Shown: positions 8,381 to 16,866, counted from the stretch's first letter. The stretch: 64,000 nucleotides of DNA from Serratia ureilytica (GCF_013375155.1 NZ_JABXOF010000015.1:1-64000), one strand, 5' to 3'. The notes: generated by a model from the letters alone, not told the origin. Translations and numbers: made by a program.

Positions 8381-9112
8381 ATGGTTGATTCATCAAGCAA
8401 TAAAGAAAACAAACCCTCTTCAACTCGCGCAGGAGCGCTCAAATCGACGTTAACCGTCCAATTGCATACACAATATGCAATATTGTTATGGGAGGGACGG
8501 CAGCGTGAGAAAGAGTCAAATAAACCACAAATAGTCAGCATGCCTCAGGTCATCGCCCGAGCAGGGAAAATTAATGCTGATTCAAACGCTGACAACCCTT
8601 ATGCCGATGGCGCGATGTTGTCGTTGGAGCAGGCTATTGAACGTGGCACCGCGCGATTGCAGAGTGCAGTCGCAGAACTTGATAACGTCTTATCCAGCTT
8701 GCCGGGTCAGGTCTCGATGTCAGAAGTCTCATCAGTATCACCGCTGAATATCGGTGTATTTAGTCGTACTCCGCTCGGGTATCGTTGTGTCTGGTTACTC
8801 GTTGGCTTTGATCAACTGGCGATGAAAGCATTTCAGGCATGGCACTATGGGTTGATCTCCCGTCAAAAGCGGGATGACTTGCTGAGCCAGGGGGGGCATT
8901 GGGTACGGCAGGTTTATGGGGTTGTGCAGCAGTATCGATCTGTAGCTGTAACGCGTGATGATATTCGCCTTCAAACGCCCGCAGGTAAGGATGCGATCAC
9001 CCGTTTGGGTATGCCTGACGAAGATATTATGTCGGGCGCAATACGCTCCTCTTTCTCTCCACCACTCAAGACCTCTGCATTAATTTCCTCTAAAAAAGGA
9101 GCTAAATCATGA
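8381..9112 (+). CDS. TIGR03761-family ICE protein (PFL_4669 type)
   Basis: A 243-residue protein of the PFL_4669/TIGR03761 family specific to PFGI-1-class ICEs, recognised from the N-terminal RAGALKSTLTVQLHTQYAIL and the central GYRCVWLLVGFDQLAMKAFQ. The function is unknown; the gene regularly lies between the replication genes and topB. The ATG at 8381 is chosen because AGGA lies about 10 bp upstream; ATG 8372 is too close to it. It overlaps the following lipoprotein gene by 4 bp. Confidence 0.85.
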   Translation: MVDSSSNKENKPSSTRAGALKSTLTVQLHTQYAILLWEGRQREKESNKPQIVSMPQVIARAGKINADSNADNPYADGAMLSLEQAIERGTARLQSAVAELDNVLSSLPGQVSMSEVSSVSPLNIGVFSRTPLGYRCVWLLVGFDQLAMKAFQAWHYGLISRQKRDDLLSQGGHWVRQVYGVVQQYRSVAVTRDDIRLQTPAGKDAITRLGMPDEDIMSGAIRSSFSPPLKTSALISSKKGAKS

Positions 9113-9681
9113 GTATGAATCGACAGGTAACGTCTTTTTTTATGCCAGGTGTACTCTGCACCGCGTTATTGTTAACGGGGTGCGCAGGCACCGAATTGGG
9201 TGAATGGAACAAAAAAATCAGTGACGCTGCCCATTCGCTGGCAACCGGTGGCAGCGGCGGCTCCAGTGAGGGTAGCATGCCCTGGATGACCCGGGCCGGT
9301 ATTTCGGGGCCCCGGCAGGACGTGCAACATACGTATAGCCTCCCGGTGGACGTTGATACCGCGGCGGCGCGGCTGAAAAGTCATTATCAGTTCATCTCCT
9401 CCGAGGAGCTTGAAAGTCTGCGCCAGCGTGATCAGCACGGTGACTGGAGTGCGAGCTCCATTGATGAAGCACGTCCGGTCTGGTCAGCAAATCGGGGCAG
9501 TTATTACAAGATGGGGCAGGAATGGAAAGGCAATGATCGCCTTGAGCTCGAAGTGGTCAAGTCCGGCGTTGGCAGCCGTCTGAAAGTGACATACAGCTCA
9601 CCGGATGCGTCACACCTGACCGATGCTTACCTTGGGAGACTGATGACGCAGTTGCAGCAGGTTGCCAAAGGTCAGGGCTGA
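9109..9681 (+). CDS. Predicted lipoprotein of the ICE replication/TopB block
   Basis: A 190-residue protein with a lipoprotein signal: hydrophobic residues 11-23 and lipobox LLTGC, giving Cys25 as lipidated residue. A Gly/Ser-rich linker (GGSGGSSEGS) follows, then a compact domain to the end. It starts in an ATGA overlap with the preceding gene behind AAAAGGAGC. No enzyme motif is visible. An envelope lipoprotein between a replication gene and topB is unexpected functionally but the gene order recurs in this ICE family. Confidence 0.78.
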   Translation: MSMNRQVTSFFMPGVLCTALLLTGCAGTELGEWNKKISDAAHSLATGGSGGSSEGSMPWMTRAGISGPRQDVQHTYSLPVDVDTAAARLKSHYQFISSEELESLRQRDQHGDWSASSIDEARPVWSANRGSYYKMGQEWKGNDRLELEVVKSGVGSRLKVTYSSPDASHLTDAYLGRLMTQLQQVAKGQG

Positions 9682-9694
9682 GGGAGGTTATCTG

Positions 9695-11734
9695 ATGCAG
9701 CTCTACCTGTGTGAGAAACCCAGCCAGGGTAAAGATATCGGCGCCATTCTCGGGGCGACCCAGCGTAAGCAGGGCTATCTGGCGGGCGCCGGCGTCATCG
9801 TTACCTGGGCTATCGGGCACCTGCTGGAGCAGGCTCAGCCGGAGACCTACGGTGAACAATTCGGTAACCCCTGGCGGGAGTCTGTGCTGCCTATCGTGCC
9901 TGCTCAGTGGAAAATGACGGTAAAAAAAGACACTGCCGATCAGTTTGCGGTCATCCGTGGGTTGCTCAAACAAGTTGATTCTGTAGTGATTGCGACCGAT
10001 GCGGATCGTGAGGGGGAAGTGATCGCACGCGAATTACTGGAGCATTGCCACTTTACCGGCCCGGTCCAACGGCTCTGGTTGTCTGCGCTGGACGAGGCCA
10101 GTATCCGGCATGCTCTGGCAAACAAACTCCCTGGCGAGAAGACTGCACCCCTGTATGAGGCCGGCCTGGCACGCGCCCGGGCTGACTGGATGACGGGGAT
10201 GAACCTGACCCGACTTTATACTCTAAAGGCGAGGGAACAGGGATACGGCGAGGTGTTGTCGATCGGGCGGGTACAGACCCCCACGCTGGCGCTGGTCGTG
10301 AACCGTGACCGCGAAATCGCCAACTTTATTTCCAAGCCGTACTGGCAAGTCAGGGCGAACCTGCAAAAGGATGGCATTACTTTTCCTGCGAACTGGGTGC
10401 CGGCTGCCAACTACTGCGATGAAGAGAAGCGCTGTATTCAGCAGAATGTGGCGCAGGCCGTGGTGCAGCTGTGTCAGCAAACAGGTCATGCGGTTGTGCT
10501 TGAGGTAGGGACCGAGCGTAAGAAAGAGTCCGCGCCGCTGGCCTTTGACCTGGGGACGCTGCAGCAGGCTTGCTCACGCAAGTGGGGGATGAGCGCAAAC
10601 CAGGTGCTGAGTATCGCGCAGTCGCTGTATGAAACGCACAAAGCGACCACATATCCCCGGACGGATTGCGGCTATCTGCCGACATCGATGCGGGAAGATG
10701 TTGCCGATGTGCTGAGTGCGGTTACCCGCACGGATCCAACGCAGAGCGAAAACGTGGCCAGGCTCGACAGGGCCTTTGTTTCCCGCATCTGGAACGACAA
10801 AAAAATCACGGCGCACCATGGGATTATCCCGACTAAGCAGCCGTTCGATTTGAGCAAGCTGTCTGCCGATGAGCTGAAGGTCTATCAGCTGATCCGTCAG
10901 CATTACCTGGCACAGTTCCTGCCCTTGCATGAAGTGGATGTGACTGAGGCTACCTTTAATATCGGCGGGCAACTGTTCCGCACCCGTGGCAAGGTCGAGG
11001 CGGTGGTAGGTTGGAAAGCTCTGTTCCAGCATGGCGTGAGCGAGGTGAAAGAGGAGCCGGCGGACACGGATGATGTCCGGATGCCGGCGCTGGTAAAAGG
11101 TGAATCCGTCGCGGTTGCCGGCGCGGAGCTTAAAACGCTGCAGACGAAGCCCCCGGGGCATTTTACTGACGGGACACTGATCGCCGCCATGAAAAATGCT
11201 GCGGCGTTCGTCAGTGACCCGCAACTGAAGAAGGTGCTGAAAGAGAATGCGGGACTGGGTACTGAAGCGACACGTGCCGGTATCCTGGAAACGCTGTTTA
11301 AACGCGGCTACCTGGAGAAAAAGGGAAAAATCCTGCTCTCCACGCCGATTGCCGGCGAACTGATAGATGCGTTACCGACGGCGCTGACCAACCCTGGGAT
11401 GACGGCGCTGTGGGAGCAGTCGCTGGACGAGATTGCCCAGGGCCAGATGACACTCGAGACGTTCATGAGTCGCCAGGCACAGTGGACGAGCCATCTAGTG
11501 GAGAAAGGGAAGACGCAGGCGGTGAAGTTCACTGCGCCTCCTTCACCGCCGTGCCCGACATGCGGTGGGACGATGCGCCGGCGTGCAGGCAAGAAAGGTG
11601 GCGGTGCCTTCTGGGGCTGCAGTCATTATCCCACTTGCCAGGGTATCATCAACATTGATGCAAAAGGTGGTCGTAAGGCCAAGCGCTATAAAACAAAATC
11701 ACCGGCTAAAAATAAAACAACCGGAGCGGAGTAA
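9695..11734 (+). CDS. topB: DNA topoisomerase III (TopB/TraE type)
   Basis: A 679-residue type IA topoisomerase, which decatenates and relaxes single-stranded regions during replication and transfer. The Toprim domain opens the protein (YLCEKPSQGKDIGAIL) with the acidic triad ATDADREGEVIARE near residue 100. SIGRVQTPTLALV lies near 190 and the catalytic tyrosine is in TTYPRTDCGYLP near 320. A C-terminal zinc finger (CPTCGG, then WGCSHYPTC) and a lysine-rich tail end the protein. The ATG at 9695 follows AGGGAGG; the 9662 alternative lies inside the lipoprotein gene. Plasmid RP4 TraE is the comparable transfer-linked enzyme. Confidence 0.95.
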   Translation: MQLYLCEKPSQGKDIGAILGATQRKQGYLAGAGVIVTWAIGHLLEQAQPETYGEQFGNPWRESVLPIVPAQWKMTVKKDTADQFAVIRGLLKQVDSVVIATDADREGEVIARELLEHCHFTGPVQRLWLSALDEASIRHALANKLPGEKTAPLYEAGLARARADWMTGMNLTRLYTLKAREQGYGEVLSIGRVQTPTLALVVNRDREIANFISKPYWQVRANLQKDGITFPANWVPAANYCDEEKRCIQQNVAQAVVQLCQQTGHAVVLEVGTERKKESAPLAFDLGTLQQACSRKWGMSANQVLSIAQSLYETHKATTYPRTDCGYLPTSMREDVADVLSAVTRTDPTQSENVARLDRAFVSRIWNDKKITAHHGIIPTKQPFDLSKLSADELKVYQLIRQHYLAQFLPLHEVDVTEATFNIGGQLFRTRGKVEAVVGWKALFQHGVSEVKEEPADTDDVRMPALVKGESVAVAGAELKTLQTKPPGHFTDGTLIAAMKNAAAFVSDPQLKKVLKENAGLGTEATRAGILETLFKRGYLEKKGKILLSTPIAGELIDALPTALTNPGMTALWEQSLDEIAQGQMTLETFMSRQAQWTSHLVEKGKTQAVKFTAPPSPPCPTCGGTMRRRAGKKGGGAFWGCSHYPTCQGIINIDAKGGRKAKRYKTKSPAKNKTTGAE

Positions 11735-11983
11735 GAGATTGCCTGATGTTAATGTTAGGAAGATTTGCTAAGGTTATCTGGCTTTCTTGCAGAATGCATA
11801 GGTACCCCGTAACTGCGGTGGTGGGAAAATTCTTCCATGGTTTTTTCTGCTTCAGTTCGGTCAGCGGCCTCCACACTCAGGTTGGCTGTCAAGACGCAGG
11901 CAACTCCGTGAAAAACGCGTCGGGAGACTAGGTTCCTCCCCGGAGTTTGACAGAATTTACTGAAGGCTCAGGTACCGGCCGTG

Positions 11984-12015
11984 CGGCGTTGATTTTCGGA
12001 TCAACGCCGTTTTTA
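11984..12015 (+). terminator. Intrinsic terminator
   Basis: A perfect 9-bp stem (CGGCGTTGA at 11984-11992 with TCAACGCCG at 12001-12009) is followed by TTTTTATTTTA. It lies about 250 bp after topB and just before the promoter of the structured RNA, so it insulates that unit. The 11735-11983 interval holds no convincing gene; only short unsupported reading frames occur there. Confidence 0.85.
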
Positions 12016-12045
12016 TTTTATGGTTCTCAAAACGGAATATTGCGG

Positions 12046-12074
12046 TTGACACTCTCGATGCTTGCATTAAAAAT
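12046..12074 (+). promoter_or_regulatory. Promoter of structured RNA copy 1
   Basis: TTGACA at 12046-12051, then a 17-bp spacer and AAAAAT at 12069-12074 (weak -10). The first RNA hairpin begins at 12089, 43 bp after the start of TTGACA. Copy 3 has the same box-to-hairpin distance (43 bp) and copy 2 has 44 bp, which supports a real promoter despite the poor -10. Confidence 0.6.
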
Positions 12075-12081
12075 GAACAGG

Positions 12082-12285
12082 CTTACTTGTTGTCTTCGGA
12101 CAACCAGCCAATGCTTCAGCACTCTGTGAGAAGCGCCTTCGGGTGAGTGCCAGCCAAAGTTTCAGCGGTCTGTGAGAAACGCCCTCGGGTGACTGCCAAT
12201 AGCCTCGTAGCCTGAAAGAGGAAGCCCACGTGGCGGTAACACCGTTTAGCCTTTGAGAACGGGGATCACTTAGCGGTGATGAAGG
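12082..12285 (+). ncRNA. Repeated structured RNA, copy 1
   Basis: A roughly 200-nt element also present at 60647-60850 and 62670-62873. Hairpins seen: GTTGTC-TTCG-GACAAC (12089-12104); a GCACTC/GAGTGC arm (12119-12124 with 12145-12150); a GCGGTC/GACTGC arm (12165-12170 with 12191-12196), both closing similar GTGAGAA...CGCC(T/C)TCGGG interiors; CCGTT/AACGG (12242-12246 with 12258-12262); ATCAC/GTGAT (12265-12269 with 12276-12280). Copies differ by paired changes that preserve these stems. No T-run follows, so it may continue as the 5' leader of the gene at 12409. Whether it matches a catalogued RNA family I cannot check. Confidence 0.8.
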
Positions 12286-12333
12286 CCCATTTCACAATCA
12301 AGACTGTCTGCACTGACGTATGACTTTGCAGAC

Positions 12334-12408
12334 TCCCGACGGGAAACACTTTCCCGTCGGGAAGGTGTATTTCTCCGTCACCGAATCTTTACTCCTGGAG
12401 AAAACATC
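12334..12408 (+). promoter_or_regulatory. Switch-type leader of the DUF3577 gene (A/B/C elements)
   Basis: A perfect 13-bp hairpin (TCCCGACGGGAAA at 12334-12346, loop CAC, partner at 12350-12362) is followed by segment B, GGTGTATTTCTCC (12364-12376). The Shine-Dalgarno region C, GGAGAAAACATC (12397-12408), can pair with B: GGAGAAA with TTTCTCC, then four more pairs across a small internal loop. The upstream segment A (GGGAAACAC, 12341-12349) can pair with B instead. Pairing of B with C would hide the ribosome site; pairing of A with B would free it. The same logic recurs at 62921, 63346 and 63812. Confidence 0.68.
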
Positions 12409-12876
12409 ATGTCTACCCAATCACAGCAAGCATCTACTAAAACTGAATACTTCAACCTGACTATCAAGGGCATGGGGTACCTCAGCAACATTCGTCAAGT
12501 CAATGGCCCGAATGGCACCTTTATCAGCTGTGTCGTCAATGGACTCTCCGGTCCTACCGATAACGCCAGTTACACGCGTTTCGATGTGACGGTCGCCGGT
12601 AAAGAAGCCAGCAGCCTGATCAACCGCTGTCAAAAATCGGTTGATGAAGACAAAAAGGTCCTGATTGGTTTTGTACTCAGCAATCCCAAGACGGACATCT
12701 TCACGCTCAACAGCGGCGAACATGCCGGTGAACAGCGCGTCAGTCTCAAAGCCCGCCTTATCAAGGTCGATTGGATCAAAATCGGTCAGGAAAAGGTATA
12801 TCAGGCTGAGAAATCCGACTCTACGCCGCCTCAGCAAGGTTCCGCACAGCAACAATACGCGGAAAACTCTTTCTGA
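12409..12876 (+). CDS. DUF3577 / STY4534-family ICE protein
   Basis: A 155-residue protein starting at ATG 12409 behind CTGGAG. The sequence ([18 protein letters not shown], later [13 protein letters not shown]) fits the DUF3577/STY4534 family that regularly accompanies ssb and topB in SPI-7-like ICEs. The predicted all-beta, OB-like pattern and the Gln/Ser/Pro-rich tail ending in ENSF resemble an SSB-like protein, so single-strand binding is a reasonable guess. It is transcribed behind structured RNA copy 1 and its own switch-type leader and closed by a terminator. Confidence 0.85.
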   Translation: MSTQSQQASTKTEYFNLTIKGMGYLSNIRQVNGPNGTFISCVVNGLSGPTDNASYTRFDVTVAGKEASSLINRCQKSVDEDKKVLIGFVLSNPKTDIFTLNSGEHAGEQRVSLKARLIKVDWIKIGQEKVYQAEKSDSTPPQQGSAQQQYAENSF

Positions 12877-12888
12877 TAACGCCCTTTA

Positions 12889-12913
12889 CGCCTCGATTTT
12901 TCGGGGCGTTTTT
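12889..12913 (+). terminator. Intrinsic terminator after the DUF3577 gene
   Basis: A 7-bp stem CGCCTCG (12889-12895) with CGGGGCG (12902-12908), including one G-U pair, followed by TTTTT. A competing longer-loop stem AACGCCC/GGGCGTT (12878-12884 with 12904-12910) overlaps it. It separates the DUF3577 gene from ssb. Confidence 0.75.
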
Positions 12914-12949
12914 CCCCTTTCTAACTCTATTCCCTATGAGGATTTGATT

Positions 12950-13435
12950 ATGGCGTCTCGCGGCGTTAACAAAGTCATATTGATTGGCCACCTTGGGCAG
13001 GATCCGGAAGTCCGTTACATGCCAAATGGTGGCGCGGTTGCCACCCTGTCGCTTGCGACTTCCGAGACCTGGCGTGATAAACAATCCGGCGAACAGAAAG
13101 AAAAAACCGAATGGCACCGTATCGTGCTGTTCGGCAAGCTCGCTGAAATTGCCGGCGAATACTTACGCAAAGGTTCGCAGGTCTACATTGAAGGCGCTTT
13201 GCGCACGCGTAAATGGGCAGATCAGAGTGGCCAGGATCGCTACACTACCGAGGTAGTCGTTAACGAGGGCGGCACGATGCAGATGCTGGGTGGTCGTAGT
13301 CAGACCGATAACCCGGGGCCCTCAGCGTCTGGTAGTTGGGGGCAACCTCAGCAACCGACCCACAGTGGCACACCCACTCAGGCGTCTGCCGGCAATGAAC
13401 CGCCGATGGACTTTGATGATGACATCCCATTTTGA
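12950..13435 (+). CDS. ssb: Single-stranded DNA-binding protein
   Basis: A 161-residue SSB. Residues 1-110 form the OB fold ([20 protein letters not shown], then [20 protein letters not shown] and [13 protein letters not shown]). A Gly/Pro/Gln-rich linker leads to the acidic tip DFDDDIPF that recruits partner proteins. It protects transferred single strands and supports ICE replication. The start at ATG 12950 follows ATGAGGATTTG; a longer frame from 12665 runs through the neighbouring gene and terminator and is rejected. It is flanked by terminators, so it is probably transcribed alone. Confidence 0.96.
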   Translation: MASRGVNKVILIGHLGQDPEVRYMPNGGAVATLSLATSETWRDKQSGEQKEKTEWHRIVLFGKLAEIAGEYLRKGSQVYIEGALRTRKWADQSGQDRYTTEVVVNEGGTMQMLGGRSQTDNPGPSASGSWGQPQQPTHSGTPTQASAGNEPPMDFDDDIPF

Positions 13436-13457
13436 CCTGGATGGCATTCATTGACAT

Positions 13458-13489
13458 ACTGCACATAGCGTCTGCTGTGTGCAGTTTTT
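13458..13489 (+). terminator. Intrinsic terminator after ssb
   Basis: A stem of ACTGCACA-T-AGC (13458-13469) with GCT-G-TGTGCAGT (13474-13485), twelve pairs with one wobble and a 4-nt loop, followed by TTTTT. Confidence 0.85.
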
Positions 13490-13513
13490 CTATCTACTAT
13501 ACCGGAGGCTCCC

Positions 13514-13954
13514 ATGGGAACTCGTTACGATACCGACGTGGTCGCCTGGGCGAATGAACAGGCGGCGTTACTGCGTGCCGGTAAACTTAGCCAATTGGAT
13601 ATCGAAAACATTGCCGAGGAGATTGAGGACGTGGGCAAGAGTGAAAAGCGCGAACTGGCCAGCCGGATGGCGGTTTTACTGGCTCACCTTCTGAAGTGGC
13701 AATTTCAACCTACTCACCGTGGTACAAGTTGGGAACTGACGATCAAGGGGCAACGCGGTTTGATAGAGCGCCGTTTAAAGAAAACCCCCAGTCTGAAAGT
13801 TGCTATGGTCGATCGGGAGTGGTTGGAAGATACCTGGTTTGATGCTTTGGCTATAGCATCAAAAGAAACGGGGATCGGTCTGGATAAATTACCCGCTTCT
13901 TGCATTTGGACTGCAGAACAGATCCTGAACCAGGATTATTACCCAGAACCCTAA
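13514..13954 (+). CDS. DUF29-domain protein
   Basis: A 146-residue protein of the DUF29 family, recognised by YDTDVVAWANEQAALLRAGK, LDIENIAEEIEDVGKSE and the HLLKWQFQP segment. It is mainly helical with no known activity; related proteins are frequent on plasmids, phages and ICEs. The start at ATG 13514 follows CCGGAGG. It stands between two terminators as a single-gene unit, a cassette-like arrangement typical of accessory genes in this stretch. Confidence 0.88.
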   Translation: MGTRYDTDVVAWANEQAALLRAGKLSQLDIENIAEEIEDVGKSEKRELASRMAVLLAHLLKWQFQPTHRGTSWELTIKGQRGLIERRLKKTPSLKVAMVDREWLEDTWFDALAIASKETGIGLDKLPASCIWTAEQILNQDYYPEP

Positions 13955-13979
13955 TTTGGGTTCGTTAGCATGATTCGAT

Positions 13980-14009
13980 AACGCTGACCTTCGGGTTGGC
14001 GTTTTTTTT
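13980..14009 (+). terminator. Intrinsic terminator after the DUF29 gene
   Basis: A 10-bp stem AACGCTGACC with GGTTGGCGTT (two G-U pairs), TTCG loop, and eight T residues. It closes the accessory block before the transfer operon. Confidence 0.9.
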
Positions 14010-14099
14010 GATTAGCAATAAAGAGTTGTTAATTGAGCCTCCTGGACGGTAACCGCACAGTGACACCTGCCAATTGTCACTGAACAGGAAATCTTCCGG

Positions 14100-14732
14100 A
14101 TGAAAAAAACAATTCTCGTCTCTTCCCTGGCAGCACTCATGCTGACCGGGTGCGTTACTCAGCAGCCACTGCAGCAGCGCGATATTTCCCCTGTCACGCC
14201 TTCGGTTACCGTCACCCGCAACGTTCAACCGGTGAGCCCGGATGCTTACGGGCAGGTGCCTGAGGTCGTGCGCTACGACCGTTATTTACTGGTCAGCACC
14301 GACCCGGCGGCCGTTCAGCGTGATCCGCTCTCGCAAATCATCGATATCCGTATTCCGGCATCAGTAAAACCGACGGTGGCTGACGCGTTGCGTTATGCAC
14401 TGCGCCAGTCTGGTTATTCCCTGTGCGCGACCGGACCTGCAAACGGCGTGCTGTACCGCCAGGCGCTGCCGGCGGTGCAGTACCAGCTGGGGCCGATGCG
14501 TTTGCGTACCGCGCTGCAGGTACTGGCAGGCCCCGCGTGGCAGCTTGAGGTAGACGACGTGCAACGTGTTGTCTGCCACAGCCTGCGTGACGGGTATCAG
14601 TTGCCGGCGACACAGCTGCCGCCATTGACGGTGGCGCCAGCCAGGGCGGTTTCAGCGCATCCTGCTGCGACGGTCATAGCACCTCAGTCCGTTAACACGG
14701 TACCGGCAACCGGCGGGTGGCTGAAAAAATGA
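14100..14732 (+). CDS. pilL: PilL N-terminal-like lipoprotein, PFGI-1 class (TIGR03748-like)
   Basis: A 210-residue lipoprotein (signal residues 1-17, lipobox LTGC, Cys18). The middle part (YGQVPEVVRYDRYLLVSTDP; then VADALRYALRQSGYSLC; then ALQVLAGPAWQLEVD) is the PilL N-terminal / secretin-like periplasmic domain used at the start of GI-type transfer operons. It opens the long conjugation operon; the next gene starts inside its stop codon region. In full-length PilL proteins this domain is linked to thin-pilus assembly; no other pil genes are in the window. Confidence 0.85.
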   Translation: MKKTILVSSLAALMLTGCVTQQPLQQRDISPVTPSVTVTRNVQPVSPDAYGQVPEVVRYDRYLLVSTDPAAVQRDPLSQIIDIRIPASVKPTVADALRYALRQSGYSLCATGPANGVLYRQALPAVQYQLGPMRLRTALQVLAGPAWQLEVDDVQRVVCHSLRDGYQLPATQLPPLTVAPARAVSAHPAATVIAPQSVNTVPATGGWLKK

Positions 14733-15472
14733 CTGAGCAAAATGATGAAATGATGCCGATGACACCGGCAAAAAAAGGGTTGCTTCGCAGCAGGGCCTTC
14801 TGGGGGACAACGGCCGGCGTTGTTGTTGTCCTGGTTGCAGGCCTCGTCGGTTCAGGGGCTATCAGGCATATCGACCAGCGTATTGCCCTGCTTGAGCAGG
14901 CACAGAAAGCACTGGCACCGCAGGATGGCATGAACTCTATGGCCGATGAGCTGCAGGCGCAGGCTAAACAGCTTAAAAGCCTGGCTGAACGCCAGGACTC
15001 GATCACGCGGCAGATTGGGGCGCTGACGTTAACCAATGGGCTACCGGAGAAACTTGAGCAGCAGCTGCAGGTGCAACAGGTTGAGTTAAATGCGCTGAAA
15101 GACAGCATCGAATCCGTGAAAAAGTCAGCGACTGAAAAGCCTGTACCGGCAGTGGCACCCTCAACGGACGTACCCGCTGCACCGTCAGCCACCGCCAAAA
15201 TCATCCCAAAGCACAAGCCCACGCCAATTAAATCCTCCCCGCGTAATGCGGTACCTCGTACGGCGCGCAAAGCGCCATTCGTGCTGACCGGGGTTGAGCA
15301 GCGCGGGACATCGGCCTTTGCGGCTGTGGCGCCGCTGGGGTTCAGTGATTTGTCGCAGGTGCGGTTAATCGGGGAAGGGGAGTCGGTCGCCGGCTGGATC
15401 CTGGTCAGTGCCGGCTATGGGCAGGCGACATTTCGTGTGAACGGCCGCCTGCAGACTGTCAGCGCTCAGTAA
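14729..15472 (+). CDS. Conjugation-operon membrane protein with coiled coil
   Basis: A 247-residue single-pass inner-membrane protein: residues 1-20 cytoplasmic, membrane segment near 28-46, coiled coil near 50-125 (Gln/Leu-rich), a Pro/Ala/Lys linker, then a C-terminal domain (PFVLTGVEQRGTSAFAAVAP, GESVAGWILVSAGYG, VNGRLQTV). The C-terminal domain resembles the small periplasmic beta domain of PilP/TcpQ-like secretion partners. The ATG at 14729 overlaps the pilL stop; GTG 14717 is less likely. It is conserved in position between PilL-N and TIGR03759. Confidence 0.78.
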   Translation: MTEQNDEMMPMTPAKKGLLRSRAFWGTTAGVVVVLVAGLVGSGAIRHIDQRIALLEQAQKALAPQDGMNSMADELQAQAKQLKSLAERQDSITRQIGALTLTNGLPEKLEQQLQVQQVELNALKDSIESVKKSATEKPVPAVAPSTDVPAAPSATAKIIPKHKPTPIKSSPRNAVPRTARKAPFVLTGVEQRGTSAFAAVAPLGFSDLSQVRLIGEGESVAGWILVSAGYGQATFRVNGRLQTVSAQ

Positions 15473-15479
15473 GGAGAAG

Positions 15480-16193
15480 ATGATGAAACTGAAATACAGC
15501 GTGATTGCCCTGATGCTGCTGAGCCCGTTATCACAGGCAGCGCAGCAGACGACTATTGAGAACAGCCAGTCTACCCTGAGCGAGATTCAGCAGAGCCAGG
15601 CCAACAAGACGGCGCAGCAGGGCAGACAGTGGGGCCTCAGTGGGGAAGAGTACCAGCGTTATCAGCAGTTGATGGATGGCCCTCGCGGGACGCAGTCTCC
15701 GGGGCTTGATCCGTTAACTGCCCTTGGTATCGAGGCACAGAGCGATGCCGAACGTAAAAAGTACGCGCAGCTGTGGGTAAAGCAGGAGTTCGCCCGCACA
15801 GAAAAAGAACTCAAGTTCCAGCGTGAGGTGGATGCGGCCTGGCAGCGCCTTGGTGTGTTGCCGGTGAACATGGGGAATGCGGCCGGTATCGCACATGACA
15901 CCGGCGGGCGACTGGCGCTGTTCGTGAAAGCGAAGGACTGCGGGCAGTGCGATGCACGCCTGGCGGCGGTGCTGGCAGATAACCGGCCGGTCGACATTTA
16001 CCTGGTTGACAGCAAGGGTAATGACAGTCTGCTGCGCGAGTGGGCCCGGGCGCATCACATTCCCGTCGACAAGGTACGCGCACGTCAAATCACGCTGAAT
16101 CATGACGGTGGCCGCTGGATGAAATTCGGCAACGGCCTGATGCCAGTGGTGCTGCAACAAGGGGAAAACGGATGGACACTCGCCGCATTCTGA
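15480..16193 (+). CDS. TIGR03759-family ICE protein (PFL_4693 type)
   Basis: A 237-residue exported protein with a signal peptide cleaved after SQAAQ. It matches the TIGR03759 family: a helical N-terminal half (RQWGLSGEEYQRYQQLMDGP) and a C-terminal thioredoxin-like half with CGQC near residue 160 and a VDIYLVDS strand. The CxxC motif suggests redox or structural help to T4SS assembly in the periplasm. AAGGAG precedes tandem ATG codons at 15480 and 15483. The next gene overlaps its last 22 bp. Confidence 0.88.
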   Translation: MMKLKYSVIALMLLSPLSQAAQQTTIENSQSTLSEIQQSQANKTAQQGRQWGLSGEEYQRYQQLMDGPRGTQSPGLDPLTALGIEAQSDAERKKYAQLWVKQEFARTEKELKFQREVDAAWQRLGVLPVNMGNAAGIAHDTGGRLALFVKAKDCGQCDARLAAVLADNRPVDIYLVDSKGNDSLLREWARAHHIPVDKVRARQITLNHDGGRWMKFGNGLMPVVLQQGENGWTLAAF

Positions 16194-16864
16194 CCCGGGG
16201 GCTATTGCCCCTGTTTGCCCTCCTCACCGTTGTGAGCGGTGGCGTCGTTCACGCCGCCACCCAACAGGTTCCTTCCGGTTATCGGGAGGTGGCGCTGCGC
16301 CACGGGGTGCCGCCGGAGTCCCTGTACTCGGTGGCACTGGCCGAGACATCGATGGCGCCGAAAAGCATCATCTCGGTGACTCGCGGGGCTGGCCCGGCCC
16401 CGGATGTTGAGCGTCCCTGGCCCTGGACCATTAACGTGGCCGGCAAAGGATATCGTTACGCCAGCCGCCTGCAGGCCTGGGAAGCACTGCAGCGCTTTTT
16501 GAAAACACATCCTCGCAAGCGCATCGATGTCGGTATTGCCCAGGTCAATCTGGGCTGGAACGGCCATCACTTCACGTCGACCTGGGAGGCGTTTGACCCT
16601 TACACCAATCTCAACGCGGCAGCGGCCATCCTGCGGGAATGCTATGACCGCAATCCCGGAAGCTGGCTGGTTGCCGCCGGGTGTTATCACCATCCCGCCG
16701 GCGGCGCACCGGCAGCCCGGTATAAATCCATCGTGAGTGGCAAGCTGGCACGCCTGAACGGCAGGGGTTCCGCTCCGAATCGGAAGATCAGTACAACCCC
16801 CACGCCCACGGCGTTACCGGCACAAACGGTGGCGCTGACGTGGGTTGAACCACGGAGCCAGTAA
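16172..16864 (+). CDS. Lytic transglycosylase (VirB1-like) of the T4SS
   Basis: A 230-residue exported SLT-type transglycosylase that opens peptidoglycan for the transfer apparatus. The signal peptide ends near VHAAT. The catalytic Glu is in SVALAETSM (near residue 50), followed by GIAQVNLGWN near 118 and the AAAILRECYDR / AAGCYHHP segments. The family usual length is about 200, and the Pro/Thr-rich tail is extra. It overlaps the TIGR03759 gene, as is usual for this operon. Confidence 0.9.
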   Translation: MDTRRILTRGLLPLFALLTVVSGGVVHAATQQVPSGYREVALRHGVPPESLYSVALAETSMAPKSIISVTRGAGPAPDVERPWPWTINVAGKGYRYASRLQAWEALQRFLKTHPRKRIDVGIAQVNLGWNGHHFTSTWEAFDPYTNLNAAAAILRECYDRNPGSWLVAAGCYHHPAGGAPAARYKSIVSGKLARLNGRGSAPNRKISTTPTPTALPAQTVALTWVEPRSQ

Positions 16865-16866
16865 GC

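Noticed and set aside
11746..12129. Two 60-codon open frames in the gap after topB
   Set aside because: No ribosome sites, and one crosses the terminator and the promoter of the structured RNA.
12665..13435. A 256-residue SSB with N-terminal extension
   Set aside because: The extension is out-of-frame DUF3577 coding sequence and crosses a terminator; SSB starts at 12950 with a good ribosome site.
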